IMG/VR virus record: IMGVR_UViG_3300045413_000228
Location: 1 to 24,982 of that record
Length of the DNA: 24,982 nt
DNA from: a virus
Reading direction: 5' to 3' (one strand)
Shown here: piece by piece, positions 17,314 through 22,250 of the stretch
Position numbering within the stretch: position 1 is the stretch's first letter
Layout of the letters: the number at the start of each line of letters is the position of its first letter
Translations under genes and position numbers: made by a program
Notes under the pieces: model-generated
What the model saw: only the letters and a program-made list of their open reading frames with translations
Told to the model about the DNA's origin: nothing
Databases searched by the model: none

Positions 17314-17589
17314 TTAATTTTTATTATTCAAATACAAAACTATTTCATCCGCATCGGAATCGGTTAGTATAACTCCATCAGAAAATGGTTTGCCTTTTGT
17401 TAAAATAAACCAACACCATCTTAACCTTTCTTTAAATGACATTGGATAGGTATATGATCCTTGTTTCCAAAAAGAAAAATAAAAGCCTTTATCATTTGCA
17501 ATCTCCGTATCAGAATAATTAAACCTAAGTATCTCTACTGCTTCAGTTGAGCACGCGCATTTAACAAATAATGGTTTATACACATTCAT
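17314..17589 (-). CDS. Small conserved phage-type protein, 91 aa
   Basis: Layout VKCACSTEAVEI (paired Cys), GFYFSFWKQGSY, PMSFKERLRWCWFILTKGKP, then LTDSDADEIVLYL. This CxC plus FSFW plus RLR-W-I-LxxGKP pattern recurs in small phage proteins of unknown function, which supports it being real. Possibly a compact zinc- or RNA-binding protein; the sequence alone does not decide. Its ATG overlaps the TGA of the upstream 131-aa gene as ATGA, implying coupled translation and that TGA is a normal stop here. Confidence 0.65.
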   Translation of the reverse strand: MNVYKPLFVKCACSTEAVEILRFNYSDTEIANDKGFYFSFWKQGSYTYPMSFKERLRWCWFILTKGKPFSDGVILTDSDADEIVLYLNNKN

Positions 17590-17981
17590 GTTTTTCTTTT
17601 AATACTATACTGCTTGTTAGATAGATTATCAACATCTATTTCTTCTACCCGGCCAAATTGATATACACTGTGTTCAGGATGTACGGCTACCGAATCATAA
17701 TAAAACGATTGTAATTGGCCACATTCAGCATTCCACACACGTATTCCACCGTATGGATAATGCTTTTCTCCCGGTCGATGATAATCATATAAATAAATTT
17801 TATAAAAATCGGGATATCTTGCAACCAATACCCGTGTTCCTCTCAAAGTATTTTCATTTACTTTTTGCGAGTCTTTTACATTAATAAAAATTTTATGAAC
17901 CACCCCACTGGCTATATTAAAAATTTTATGTGTTCGTGAATAATACTCCAATACCTCTACATCTTCTTTTTTCTTTCGCAT
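17586..17981 (-). CDS. Hypothetical protein, 131 aa
   Basis: Rich in Tyr, His and Val (FYKIYLYDYHRPGEKHYPYG, then FYYDSVAVHPEHSVYQFGRV), predicted mostly beta. No domain recognised. Starts with a Lys-rich MRKKKEDVEV and ends KRKT followed by TGA, which overlaps the next ATG. First gene of the pair 17981 to 17314, preceded by a gene-free region of about 480 nt. Confidence 0.55.
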   Translation of the reverse strand: MRKKKEDVEVLEYYSRTHKIFNIASGVVHKIFINVKDSQKVNENTLRGTRVLVARYPDFYKIYLYDYHRPGEKHYPYGGIRVWNAECGQLQSFYYDSVAVHPEHSVYQFGRVEEIDVDNLSNKQYSIKRKT

Positions 17982-18466
17982 AATTATAAGGACTTTTTAT
18001 ATTCCCACCACATCATATTAATATTTACTATACATGAAATACACCTTCATAAGTAGATTAAAACATTTTCGACTTTATTCAATCTGCTTGTGTAAATGTA
18101 CATTATTATTTATACAAAGAAAATTAAATACAACACAGTACATTAACAAATCTTTATATTTTATAAAAGGAATATTAAGGACTATCAACATTTTAGAGTA
18201 AATAAAAAACCGATGGAATGATCCGTCAGATTCTTGTCCAACTCAAAGCTTTTATATTCGATAAAGCAATCTATTTCCAAATTCAGTTGAATTCAACAAC
18301 TTACTTTTTTATGGAAATACGCCGTGTATATATACGACAGCGAATAATATAGGATTTCCATCGGTCTATGAATAAATATTAAAAACATTAATTACAATTA
18401 AACACTTGCTATTTTTTCTGAAAATATTTTTGTTTTTTATAACAGTTTAATTTAAAATACTTGAAA
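17982..18466 (-). other. Gene-free stretch of about 485 nt
   Basis: No convincing protein gene. It contains the structured RNA candidate at 18200-18365. A plus-strand frame of 55 codons (18034-18201) exists but is Ile/Leu/Lys-rich with no ribosome-binding site and is probably chance. The part next to the tRNA array (18366-18466) is AT-rich with A/T runs and no clear hairpin terminator. Confidence 0.6.
18200..18365 (-). ncRNA. Candidate structured RNA closed by a 10-bp stem and U-tract
   Basis: Minus strand begins ACCGATGGAA (18356-18365) and ends TTCCATCGGT (18209-18218), a perfect 10-bp pairing that can extend further (GGAT/ATCC), immediately followed by TTTTTTATTT. Inside are a perfect 12-nt palindrome GTTGAATTCAAC near 18286-18297 and a CGT-TATATATACG hairpin near 18330. 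A closing stem followed by a U-run is the layout of many bacterial small RNAs. TAATATTTATT lies just upstream. No known RNA family recognised. Confidence 0.45.
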
Positions 18467-18546
18467 TGGTAGGTCTGGGGGGAGTCGAACCCTCATAGTT
18501 TCCAATTATGCACATACTGATTAGAAGTCAGCGCCATTACAGACCC
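18467..18546 (-). tRNA. tRNA-Arg(UCU), D-arm almost absent
   Basis: Acceptor GGGTCTG/CAGACCT, anticodon arm GCTGA-CTTCTAA-TCAGT, T-loop TTCGACT, encoded CCA. Only seven nt (TAATGGC) lie between acceptor and anticodon stems, so there is no D-stem. The variable region is expanded and contains the 20-bp block at 18494-18513 shared with tRNA-Arg(CCU). Confidence 0.8.
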
Positions 18547-18552
18547 ATAAAA

Positions 18553-18628
18553 TGGTACTCTTAGAAAGATTTAAACTCTCAACTTTTCGTTCGAAGCGAA
18601 GTATGATTTTCATTTTCACCATAAGAGC
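18553..18628 (-). tRNA. tRNA-Arg(UCG)
   Basis: Acceptor GCTCTTA/TAAGAGT, D-arm GTGA-AAATGAAAA-TCAT, anticodon loop CTTCGAA, T-arm GAGAG-TTTAAAT-CTTTC, CCA encoded. D-loop has GA where GG is usual and the T-loop has UU at 55-56, a compensating change. Confidence 0.85.
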
Positions 18629-18634
18629 ATAAAA

Positions 18635-18710
18635 TGGTCTGAATGACAGGTGCCGCCCCTGCTTGATCTTGGCCCCAAACCAAGCGCCTCACTGTTAGGC
18701 TACATCCAGA
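18635..18710 (-). tRNA. tRNA-Pro(UGG)
   Basis: Acceptor TCTGGAT/ATTCAGA, anticodon arm CTTGG-TTTGGGG-CCAAG, T-arm GCAGG-GGCGGCA-CCTGT, CCA encoded. The T-loop lacks UU at 54-55 (G55, C56 kept) and the D-loop carries AG instead of GG. Confidence 0.88.
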
Positions 18711-18715
18711 TAAAA

Positions 18716-18789
18716 TGGTAGGGTGTACAGGTATCGCGCCTGTTCCGTATGCGTGTAAAGCATATGTCCGTCTTCCGGGCACACACCCT
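18716..18789 (-). tRNA. tRNA-Val(UAC)
   Basis: Acceptor AGGGTGT/ACACCCT, anticodon arm TATGC-TTTACAC-GCATA, T-arm ACAGG-CGCGATA-CCTGT, CCA encoded. AG in the D-loop with G55-C56 in the T-loop. Confidence 0.88.
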
Positions 18790-18790
18790 A

Positions 18791-18885
18791 TGGCGGATCG
18801 AGAAAGAGTTAAACTTTCACCGGGTCTAAAACCGGGCTTGTTTAGCAAACAAGTGCAGCAAAAATTCACTATCTGCCTTCGATCC
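18791..18885 (-). tRNA. tRNA-Ser(GCU)
   Basis: Class II. Acceptor GGATCGA/TCGATCC, D-stem GCAG/CTGC, anticodon arm CTTGT-TTGCTAA-ACAAG, variable arm CCCGG-TTTTAGA-CCCGG region, T-arm GAAAG-TTTAACT-CTTTC, discriminator G, CCA encoded. D-loop GTGAA pairs with UU at 55-56 (GA/UU class). Confidence 0.88.
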
Positions 18886-18914
18886 AAAAAATCCAAAGAT
18901 CAATATAATTAAAA

Positions 18915-19006
18915 TGGCGGACCGGTGTCGGTACTGCCCCGACCTTCGTTCTTCACGAACCTTGTTTTCAAGACAAGTGCAACCATCTTATATCTGCCTA
19001 CCGTCC
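18915..19006 (-). tRNA. tRNA-Ser(UGA)
   Basis: Class II. Anticodon arm CTTGT-CTTGAAA-ACAAG, variable arm GTTCG-TGAA-GAACGAA, T-arm GTCGG-GGCAGTA-CCGAC, discriminator G, CCA encoded. The acceptor has two mismatches (positions 5 and 7). AG in the D-loop with G55-C56. First gene of the array segment served by the promoter at 19019-19046. Confidence 0.85.
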
Positions 19007-19014
19007 AATCTACC

Positions 19015-19057
19015 TATAAATATATCGAAATCTACAAATCTGTCAACAATATTTATA
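19015..19057 (+). promoter_or_regulatory. Plus-strand start region: TATAAATA and TATTTATA-N5-ATG
   Basis: TATAAATA at 19015-19022 equals the T4 late-promoter consensus, 40 nt before the ATG. TATTTATA at 19050-19057 is followed by exactly 5 nt and ATG 19063, as at three minus-strand genes. Either could serve the only plus-strand gene of the window. Confidence 0.4.
19019..19046 (-). promoter_or_regulatory. Sigma70-like promoter for the tRNA block 18467-19006
   Basis: TTGACA at 19041-19046 (minus strand), 16-nt spacer, TATATT at 19019-19024, about 13 nt before tRNA-Ser(UGA). It overlaps a plus-strand TATAAATA (19015-19022) and the leader of the plus-strand gene, so the two directions may exclude each other. 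Confidence 0.65.
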
Positions 19058-19062
19058 TTATC

Positions 19063-20505
19063 ATGTATATAATAAAATTAAAAGAATTATTACTCGAATC
19101 CCAAGCGGAATCAGATGTATCTCAAGAACCCACAGTCATTTCTGAAAAAGGATACCGATATCTAAAAACTCGGGTCGATGAATTAAATAAAAAAGCAGCA
19201 CGTTATGGCGTTCCTCCAATGGAACTTAAAGTTCTTAAAGAAGAATTCGTTAAAACCAAAATATTTGTAAATTTAGCTGGCCGTCCAACAACAGCTAACG
19301 ACCCGAAAGCTGAAGAAAAAGAAATAACTGTAAAAAAATATACCATAACTATAGAAGGTAATTCTCCACGCGTGGAAGGTTATGAGTTTATAGCAAAAAT
19401 TGAGCATACACCCGAAGGAAATATACTTAATTATAATCCCAATGCTTCAGTTAAAAATCTTCCGCCAGAATATAGAACATATTCACAAAAATGCGATGTG
19501 TGCGAAACAAACCGAGAGCGTTCTAATACATTTATTCTAAAATTAGAAAACCTCGATCAAGACCGATTCCCAGACAAAAACGTTGGCGATTTTATAATGG
19601 TTGGGTCCGGCTGCTTAAAAAGATTTCTTCCGGGAATAACCGTTTCAGCATTATTAAACTATGCGGAAATGATAGAGTCAATAAGAAACGATATAAAACG
19701 TTCCGAAACTATGACCGATGATTCTGGGTGGGGAAAAGAATATAGTAATTATGAAAATACATATGATGTACTTAAATGGCTGGCAACAGAATATCTCTAC
19801 ACGGGAAAATACCTTTCCGCTAAAAAAGCACAAGAATTTCAAACATCATCAACTTTACAAGATGCATTAGGCTTGCTATATTACAGTCCGCTTCTTACAA
19901 AAGATATTCCAAAAGAAATAGAAAAACTTCAAACCGATAAAACATTTTCTGATAAAGTAGATGCCTTTGTAAATGAATTTATAGAATGGAGAGATAAAAA
20001 AGATTTTGATGTTGAAATCGGAAAAAATCCAAATTATGCTGATTTCTTTCACAATATGAAAATTATTGCAAAGAAAAAAGATGCTATAGAGAAAAACAAT
20101 CTTGCAAAGTTTGGTGCTCTGTTTCAAATATTCTTACGAGATAAAGGTGAGTTTGAACGCAAAAAAGAATTGGCACAAAAAGCAGCTACAGCAACATACG
20201 TCGGTACCATCGGGCAAAAATTAAAAATACCCGTAACTGTAGAAAAAATTAAAGATTTTGAGACCGTCTATGGTCTGTCTTATTTGTACAAAATGAAAGA
20301 TGATAATGGAAACGTTTTGGTTTGGTTCACCAGTACTTCACCCACAACAGCCTTATCTAGAATAGAACCCGATGCCTTAAAATCCATATATGAAGGTGGA
20401 AAATATGAAATAGAAGGTAAGGTTAAGAAGCACGAACCAAATAAATATACCAGTATTCCGGAGACATCATTAGAACGTGTTAAATTTCTAAAAGTTTTAA
20501 GTTAA
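19063..20505 (+). CDS. Putative nucleic-acid-binding protein with Cys motif and C-terminal OB-like domain, 480 aa
   Basis: I start at ATG 19063 (MYIIKLKELLLESQAES) because an upstream in-frame ATG lies inside tRNA-Ser(UGA). A Cys motif at residues 144-184 (KCDVCETNRERSNTFIL, then VGSGCLKRFL) resembles a module seen in uncharacterised phage and plasmid proteins. Residues about 370-480 (YVGTIGQKLKIPVTVEKIKD, FETVYGLSYLYKMKDDNGNV, then a VKKHEP segment) look like an OB-fold nucleic-acid-binding domain. Middle part helical. No nuclease or helicase motif. It is the only plus-strand gene, sits between two tRNA blocks, and its stop is 2 nt from the 3' end of the converging tRNA-Thr(GGU). Confidence 0.8.
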   Translation: MYIIKLKELLLESQAESDVSQEPTVISEKGYRYLKTRVDELNKKAARYGVPPMELKVLKEEFVKTKIFVNLAGRPTTANDPKAEEKEITVKKYTITIEGNSPRVEGYEFIAKIEHTPEGNILNYNPNASVKNLPPEYRTYSQKCDVCETNRERSNTFILKLENLDQDRFPDKNVGDFIMVGSGCLKRFLPGITVSALLNYAEMIESIRNDIKRSETMTDDSGWGKEYSNYENTYDVLKWLATEYLYTGKYLSAKKAQEFQTSSTLQDALGLLYYSPLLTKDIPKEIEKLQTDKTFSDKVDAFVNEFIEWRDKKDFDVEIGKNPNYADFFHNMKIIAKKKDAIEKNNLAKFGALFQIFLRDKGEFERKKELAQKAATATYVGTIGQKLKIPVTVEKIKDFETVYGLSYLYKMKDDNGNVLVWFTSTSPTTALSRIEPDALKSIYEGGKYEIEGKVKKHEPNKYTSIPETSLERVKFLKVLS

Positions 20506-20507
20506 AC

Positions 20508-20581
20508 TGGAGCCCCATTCCGGAATTGCACCGAAATTTCTTGATTACCAATCAAGTGTAATGCTATTATACGAAAAGGGC
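20508..20581 (-). tRNA. tRNA-Thr(GGU)
   Basis: Anticodon arm CTTGA-TTGGTAA-TCAAG, D-arm GTAT-AATAGCA-TTAC, T-arm TTCGG-TGCAATT-CCGGA, CCA encoded; one acceptor mismatch. AG/GC elbow class. Its 3' end nearly touches the converging plus-strand gene. Confidence 0.88.
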
Positions 20582-20588
20582 ATAAAAA

Positions 20589-20664
20589 TGGAGCCGAAGA
20601 CAGGACTTGCACCTGCAACCATCATATTACAAATATGACGCTCTGCTAATTGAGCTACTTCGGC
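20589..20664 (-). tRNA. tRNA-Thr(UGU)
   Basis: Acceptor GCCGAAG/CTTCGGC, D-arm GCTC-AATTAGCA-GAGC, anticodon arm TCATA-TTTGTAA-TATGA, T-arm GCAGG-TGCAAGT-CCTGT, CCA encoded. All stems complete; D-loop AG with T-loop G55-C56. Confidence 0.95.
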
Positions 20665-20668
20665 AAAA

Positions 20669-20742
20669 TGGAGCCATGTTCTGGTAATTCTCCAGATTCT
20701 CTTACTTACGAGGCAAGCGTTATAATTTTCTACTAACATGGC
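20669..20742 (-). tRNA. tRNA-Thr(CGU)
   Basis: Acceptor GCCATGT/ACATGGC, anticodon arm CTTGC-CTCGTAA-GTAAG, T-arm TCTGG-AGAATTA-CCAGA, CCA encoded. D-loop AAAATTA aligns with AATAGCA of tRNA-Thr(GGU), giving AU at 18-19, and the T-loop has GA at 55-56: a double compensating change. Confidence 0.85.
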
Positions 20743-20744
20743 AA

Positions 20745-20818
20745 TGGCTGTTGCTACAAGAATTGCACTTGTTCCTTTTCTTTCAGAGAGAATCATGCGA
20801 CTATTACACCAAACAACA
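20745..20818 (-). tRNA. tRNA-Gln(CUG)
   Basis: Acceptor TGTTGTT/AGCAACA, anticodon loop CTCTGAA (first anticodon pair A-A), T-arm ACAAG-TGCAATT-CTTGT, CCA encoded. AG/GC elbow class. Confidence 0.82.
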
Positions 20819-20823
20819 ATAAA

Positions 20824-20897
20824 TGGCTGGGGTTGATGGTATTGCGCCACCTTCTTTTGGTTCAAAGCCAACTATAATACTTTTATACTAAACCCCA
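20824..20897 (-). tRNA. tRNA-Gln(UUG)
   Basis: Acceptor TGGGGTT/AACCCCA, anticodon loop CTTTGAA, T-arm GGTGG-CGCAATA-CCATC, CCA encoded. D-loop AAAAGTA (AG) with G55-C56. Begins right after the trailer of the permuted tRNA. Confidence 0.88.
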
Positions 20898-20909
20898 TCT
20901 AAAAAAGTG

Positions 20910-21070
20910 AGGATTTCACGAAGCGTTCCAATACTCGTTTTCATGTAAATATTCTTACCAGTTAAATTACCGGCCCATTTTGTCGGGCCGGGGTGGATTC
21001 GAACCACCGTTTTTTACACAATCCCTTTTTTGTCTATCTCTTATTAATATTACGAAGTAAAGGATTTCAC
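20910..21070. repeat. 10-bp direct repeats flanking the permuted tRNA
   Basis: aggatttcac occurs at 20910-20919 and 21061-21070 (plus strand), one copy after the 5' half and one before the 3' half. This fits tandem duplication of an intron-containing tRNA followed by loss of the outer halves. The leader 21018-21107 has no other gene. Confidence 0.6.
20938..21017 (-). tRNA. Circularly permuted tRNA candidate (3' half before 5' half)
   Basis: Read on the minus strand: anticodon 3' strand GTAAA (21013-21017), variable AAAC, T-arm GGTGG-TTCGAAT-CCACC, acceptor 3' strand CCGGCCC (20985-20991), an 8-nt linker GACAAAAT, then acceptor 5' strand GGGCCGG (20970-20976), TA, D-arm ATTT-AACTGGTAA-GAAT, A26, and anticodon 5' strand TTTAC followed by ATGAAAA. 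All four stems pair perfectly once the halves are swapped (7+4+5+5 bp) and the loops are canonical (GG with TTC). If the whole loop is on the 5' half the anticodon is GAA (Phe); a split loop could give GAU (Ile). No CCA is encoded. Flanks share a 10-bp direct repeat. Either a permuted gene or the relic of a tandem duplication. Confidence 0.65.
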
Positions 21071-21107
21071 AATTTTATTCGTCAATAAAAAAGGTTCCTA
21101 ATATGCA

Positions 21108-21180
21108 TATTTTAAACAAGAATCGAACTTGTATTTCCGACTTTGGTGTTCGGCGTCCTATCCAATTAGACGATTAATTT
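21108..21180 (-). tRNA. tRNA-Trp-like(CCA), structurally aberrant
   Basis: D-arm CGTC-TAATTGGATAG-GACG and T-arm ACAAG-TTCGATT-CTTGT are complete. The anticodon arm CCGAA-CACCAAA-GTCGG has A at position 33 instead of U and a poor last pair. The acceptor AAATTAA/TTAAAAT is all A-T with two A-A mismatches, but pairing resumes outside it (TGCATA/TATGCA). No CCA encoded. Could be decayed or a special tRNA. Confidence 0.5.
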
Positions 21181-21250
21181 ATGCAACTATAGTCTATCTT
21201 TACAACGTCATTTATTGGCGTTTCCGGTTCTCCAATAAAAATTCAAAAAA
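21181..21250 (-). other. Short stem-loop between tRNA-like genes
   Basis: TTATTGG at 21212-21218 and CCAATAA at 21232-21238 form a 7-bp inverted repeat around CGTTTCCGGTTCT. No T-run follows on either strand. Nothing else recognised in this spacer. Confidence 0.35.
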
Positions 21251-21340
21251 TGGCTGGTGGGGCTGGGGACGATCCAGCATATACCTTCTGAGGGCCTCAA
21301 GGTTAACAGCCTTGGGATCTACCAATTGATCTACCCACCA
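21251..21340 (-). tRNA. tRNA-Asn(GUU) with unusually long variable region
   Basis: Acceptor TGGTGGG/CCCACCA, D-arm GATC-AATTGGTA-GATC, anticodon arm CAAGG-CTGTTAA-CCTTG, T-arm GCTGG-ATCGTCC-CCAGC, discriminator G, CCA encoded. The variable region is 19 nt (with a CCT-CAGA-AGG mini-hairpin), whereas tRNA-Asn is normally class I. GG/UC elbow. Confidence 0.88.
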
Positions 21341-21356
21341 ATTAAAAAAATAAAAA

Positions 21357-21432
21357 TGGTGGAGCTATCCGGAATCGCACCGGAAACCTTTGCATTGCAA
21401 GTGCAACGCTCTACTAATTGAGCTATAACCCC
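21357..21432 (-). tRNA. tRNA-Ala(UGC)
   Basis: Acceptor GGGGTTA/TAGCTCC, D-arm GCTC-AATTAGTA-GAGC, anticodon arm TTGCA-CTTGCAA-TGCAA, T-arm TCCGG-TGCGATT-CCGGA, CCA encoded. The usual Ala-specifying G3-U70 wobble is present. AG/GC elbow class. Confidence 0.95.
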
Positions 21433-21442
21433 ATATAAAAAA

Positions 21443-21519
21443 TGGTGCAATCGGTGAGGTATGATCTCACAACCTTGATGTTAAAAGCATCTTGCTCTAC
21501 CAAATTGAGCTACGATTGC
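21443..21519 (-). tRNA. tRNA-Lys(UUU)
   Basis: Acceptor GCAATCG/CGATTGC, D-arm GCTC-AATTTGGTA-GAGC, anticodon loop CTTTTAA, T-arm GTGAG-ATCATAC-CTCAC, CCA encoded. Keeps GG with UC at the elbow although T54 is A. Confidence 0.93.
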
Positions 21520-21520
21520 T

Positions 21521-21594
21521 TGGAGCATCATGTGGGAATTGCACCCACTCCTCAAAATTGGCAATTTTGAATTCTACTATTAAACTAATGATGC
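21521..21594 (-). tRNA. tRNA-Gly(GCC)
   Basis: Acceptor GCATCAT/ATGATGC, anticodon arm CAAAA-TTGCCAA-TTTTG, T-arm GTGGG-TGCAATT-CCCAC, CCA encoded. AG/GC elbow class. Confidence 0.93.
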
Positions 21595-21599
21595 AAATT

Positions 21600-21674
21600 T
21601 GGAGCGCTGTGAGTTCCTTGCAAACTCATCCCAAGATTGGAAATCTCGAATTTTACTACTTAAACTAACAGCGC
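21600..21674 (-). tRNA. tRNA-Gly(UCC)
   Basis: Acceptor GCGCTGT/ACAGCGC, anticodon arm CGAGA-TTTCCAA-TCTTG, T-arm GAGTT-TGCAAGG-AACTC, CCA encoded. AG/GC elbow class; similar overall to the preceding tRNA-Gly, suggesting duplication. Confidence 0.93.
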
Positions 21675-21677
21675 AAA

Positions 21678-21764
21678 TGGTCCCACATGTAGGTATTGCA
21701 CCTACCCATTCAACAGAAGCTTGTTTTACAGACAAGCTCGTGTCTTTAACGATTTAATGTGGGA
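21678..21764 (-). tRNA. tRNA-Tyr(GUA)
   Basis: Acceptor TCCCACA/TGTGGGA, anticodon arm CTTGT-CTGTAAA-ACAAG, long variable arm as expected for bacterial tRNA-Tyr, T-arm GTAGG-TGCAATA-CCTAC, CCA encoded. AG/GC elbow class. Confidence 0.92.
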
Positions 21765-21770
21765 ATAAAG

Positions 21771-21848
21771 TGGCCCGAATTATTGGTTACGCTCCAATCT
21801 TTTCATGCGTCTTCAGCGCACAGCTTTCACTAGATTAGCTTAATCCGG
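21771..21848 (-). tRNA. tRNA-Phe(GAA)
   Basis: Acceptor CCGGATT/AATTCGG, D-arm GCT-AATCTAGTGAA-AGC, anticodon arm GTGCG-CTGAAGA-CGCAT, T-arm ATTGG-AGCGTAA-CCAAT, CCA encoded. C1-G72 and discriminator G are unusual for tRNA-Phe (normally discriminator A). AG/GC elbow class. Confidence 0.82.
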
Positions 21849-21849
21849 A

Positions 21850-21926
21850 TGGTCAGCGGGAAGGGACTCGCACCCTTACAGGTTTCTTCACAGGAAACGA
21901 TGCTAGCTAATTACATCACCACGCTG
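21850..21926 (-). tRNA. tRNA-His(GUG)
   Basis: Anticodon arm GTTTC-CTGTGAA-GAAAC, T-arm AAGGG-TGCGAGT-CCCTT, CCA encoded. Position -1 is A and the discriminator is A, so the G-1:C73 pair used by bacterial histidyl-tRNA synthetase is not encoded. AG/GC elbow class. Confidence 0.88.
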
Positions 21927-21940
21927 TTTATTATAAAAAG

Positions 21941-22043
21941 TGGCGGTCCATATGAGACTCGCACCAACGCCATATATAAAATCATCCATAATAATATTCG
22001 CCAATTGGGTTCTGAATTATCACAGTCATAACACCCAATGACC
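21941..22043 (-). tRNA. Unresolved tRNA-like gene, only the 3' part clear
   Basis: 3' end has encoded CCA, acceptor ATGGACC, and a T-loop TGCGAGT identical to that of tRNA-His with a 4/5-paired T-stem. The best 5' partner GGTCATT (22037-22043) pairs at 5 of 7 positions. The roughly 60 nt between do not fold into a normal D and anticodon arm; ATTGGGT/ACCCAAT forms a 7-bp stem instead. Could be a pseudogene, an interrupted tRNA, or a non-canonical class. Confidence 0.4.
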
Positions 22044-22112
22044 GATTTGGTGTTTTTTCCCTAACCTAATTCCGTTTTGGTGGAACACCACAGAGTACTA
22101 ATCCATATAAAC
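22044..22112. other. Short spacer with 7-bp inverted repeat
   Basis: TGGTGTT at 22048-22054 and AACACCA at 22084-22090 face each other across 29 nt. It resembles an acceptor stem, but no T-arm or anticodon arm can be found between. No gene seen. Confidence 0.3.
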
Positions 22113-22145
22113 AAAAAACCCGCTGTCCTCCTTAGAATCAGCGGG
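22113..22145 (-). terminator. Intrinsic terminator with AAGGAGG in its loop
   Basis: Minus-strand CCCGCTG / CAGCGGG (7 bp) with a 13-nt loop containing AAGGAGG, followed by TTTTTTG. It closes the short unit that begins at the promoter 22251-22278. The Shine-Dalgarno-like loop could bind 16S rRNA if exposed. Confidence 0.8.
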
Positions 22146-22167
22146 CGAAAAGCTTTTTATAGAGTAT

Positions 22168-22239
22168 TTACATACGTCCGCTGCTCCTTCTAGCAGTAAT
22201 TCTATTATACTGCTTAAACCAATGTTGTTTATCTTTCAT
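22168..22239 (-). CDS. Very small basic peptide, 23 aa
   Basis: MKDKQHWFKQYNRITARRSS ends GRM then TAA. Basic and Arg-rich at its end. A strong promoter (22251-22278) would start transcription about 5 nt before the ATG, and a terminator follows 23 nt after the stop, so it fills a dedicated short transcript. Whether the peptide or the RNA is functional is open; no ribosome-binding site is present. Confidence 0.4.
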   Translation of the reverse strand: MKDKQHWFKQYNRITARRSSGRM

Positions 22240-22250
22240 TCTATGATATA

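Noticed and set aside
18034-18201. Plus-strand frame of 55 codons in the gene-free region.
   Set aside because: Low-complexity Ile/Leu/Lys composition, no ribosome-binding or TATTTAT element, and it overlaps the end of the structured RNA.
20910-21107. Two-piece tmRNA instead of a permuted tRNA.
   Set aside because: A full anticodon stem (TTTAC/GTAAA) and a paired D-arm are present, and no tag reading frame or pseudoknots are visible in the short flanks.
20898-21107. Complete permuted group I intron around the permuted tRNA.
   Set aside because: The trailer before the next tRNA is only about 40 nt, too short for half of a group I core, and no clear P/Q/R/S elements could be placed; a decayed remnant remains possible.
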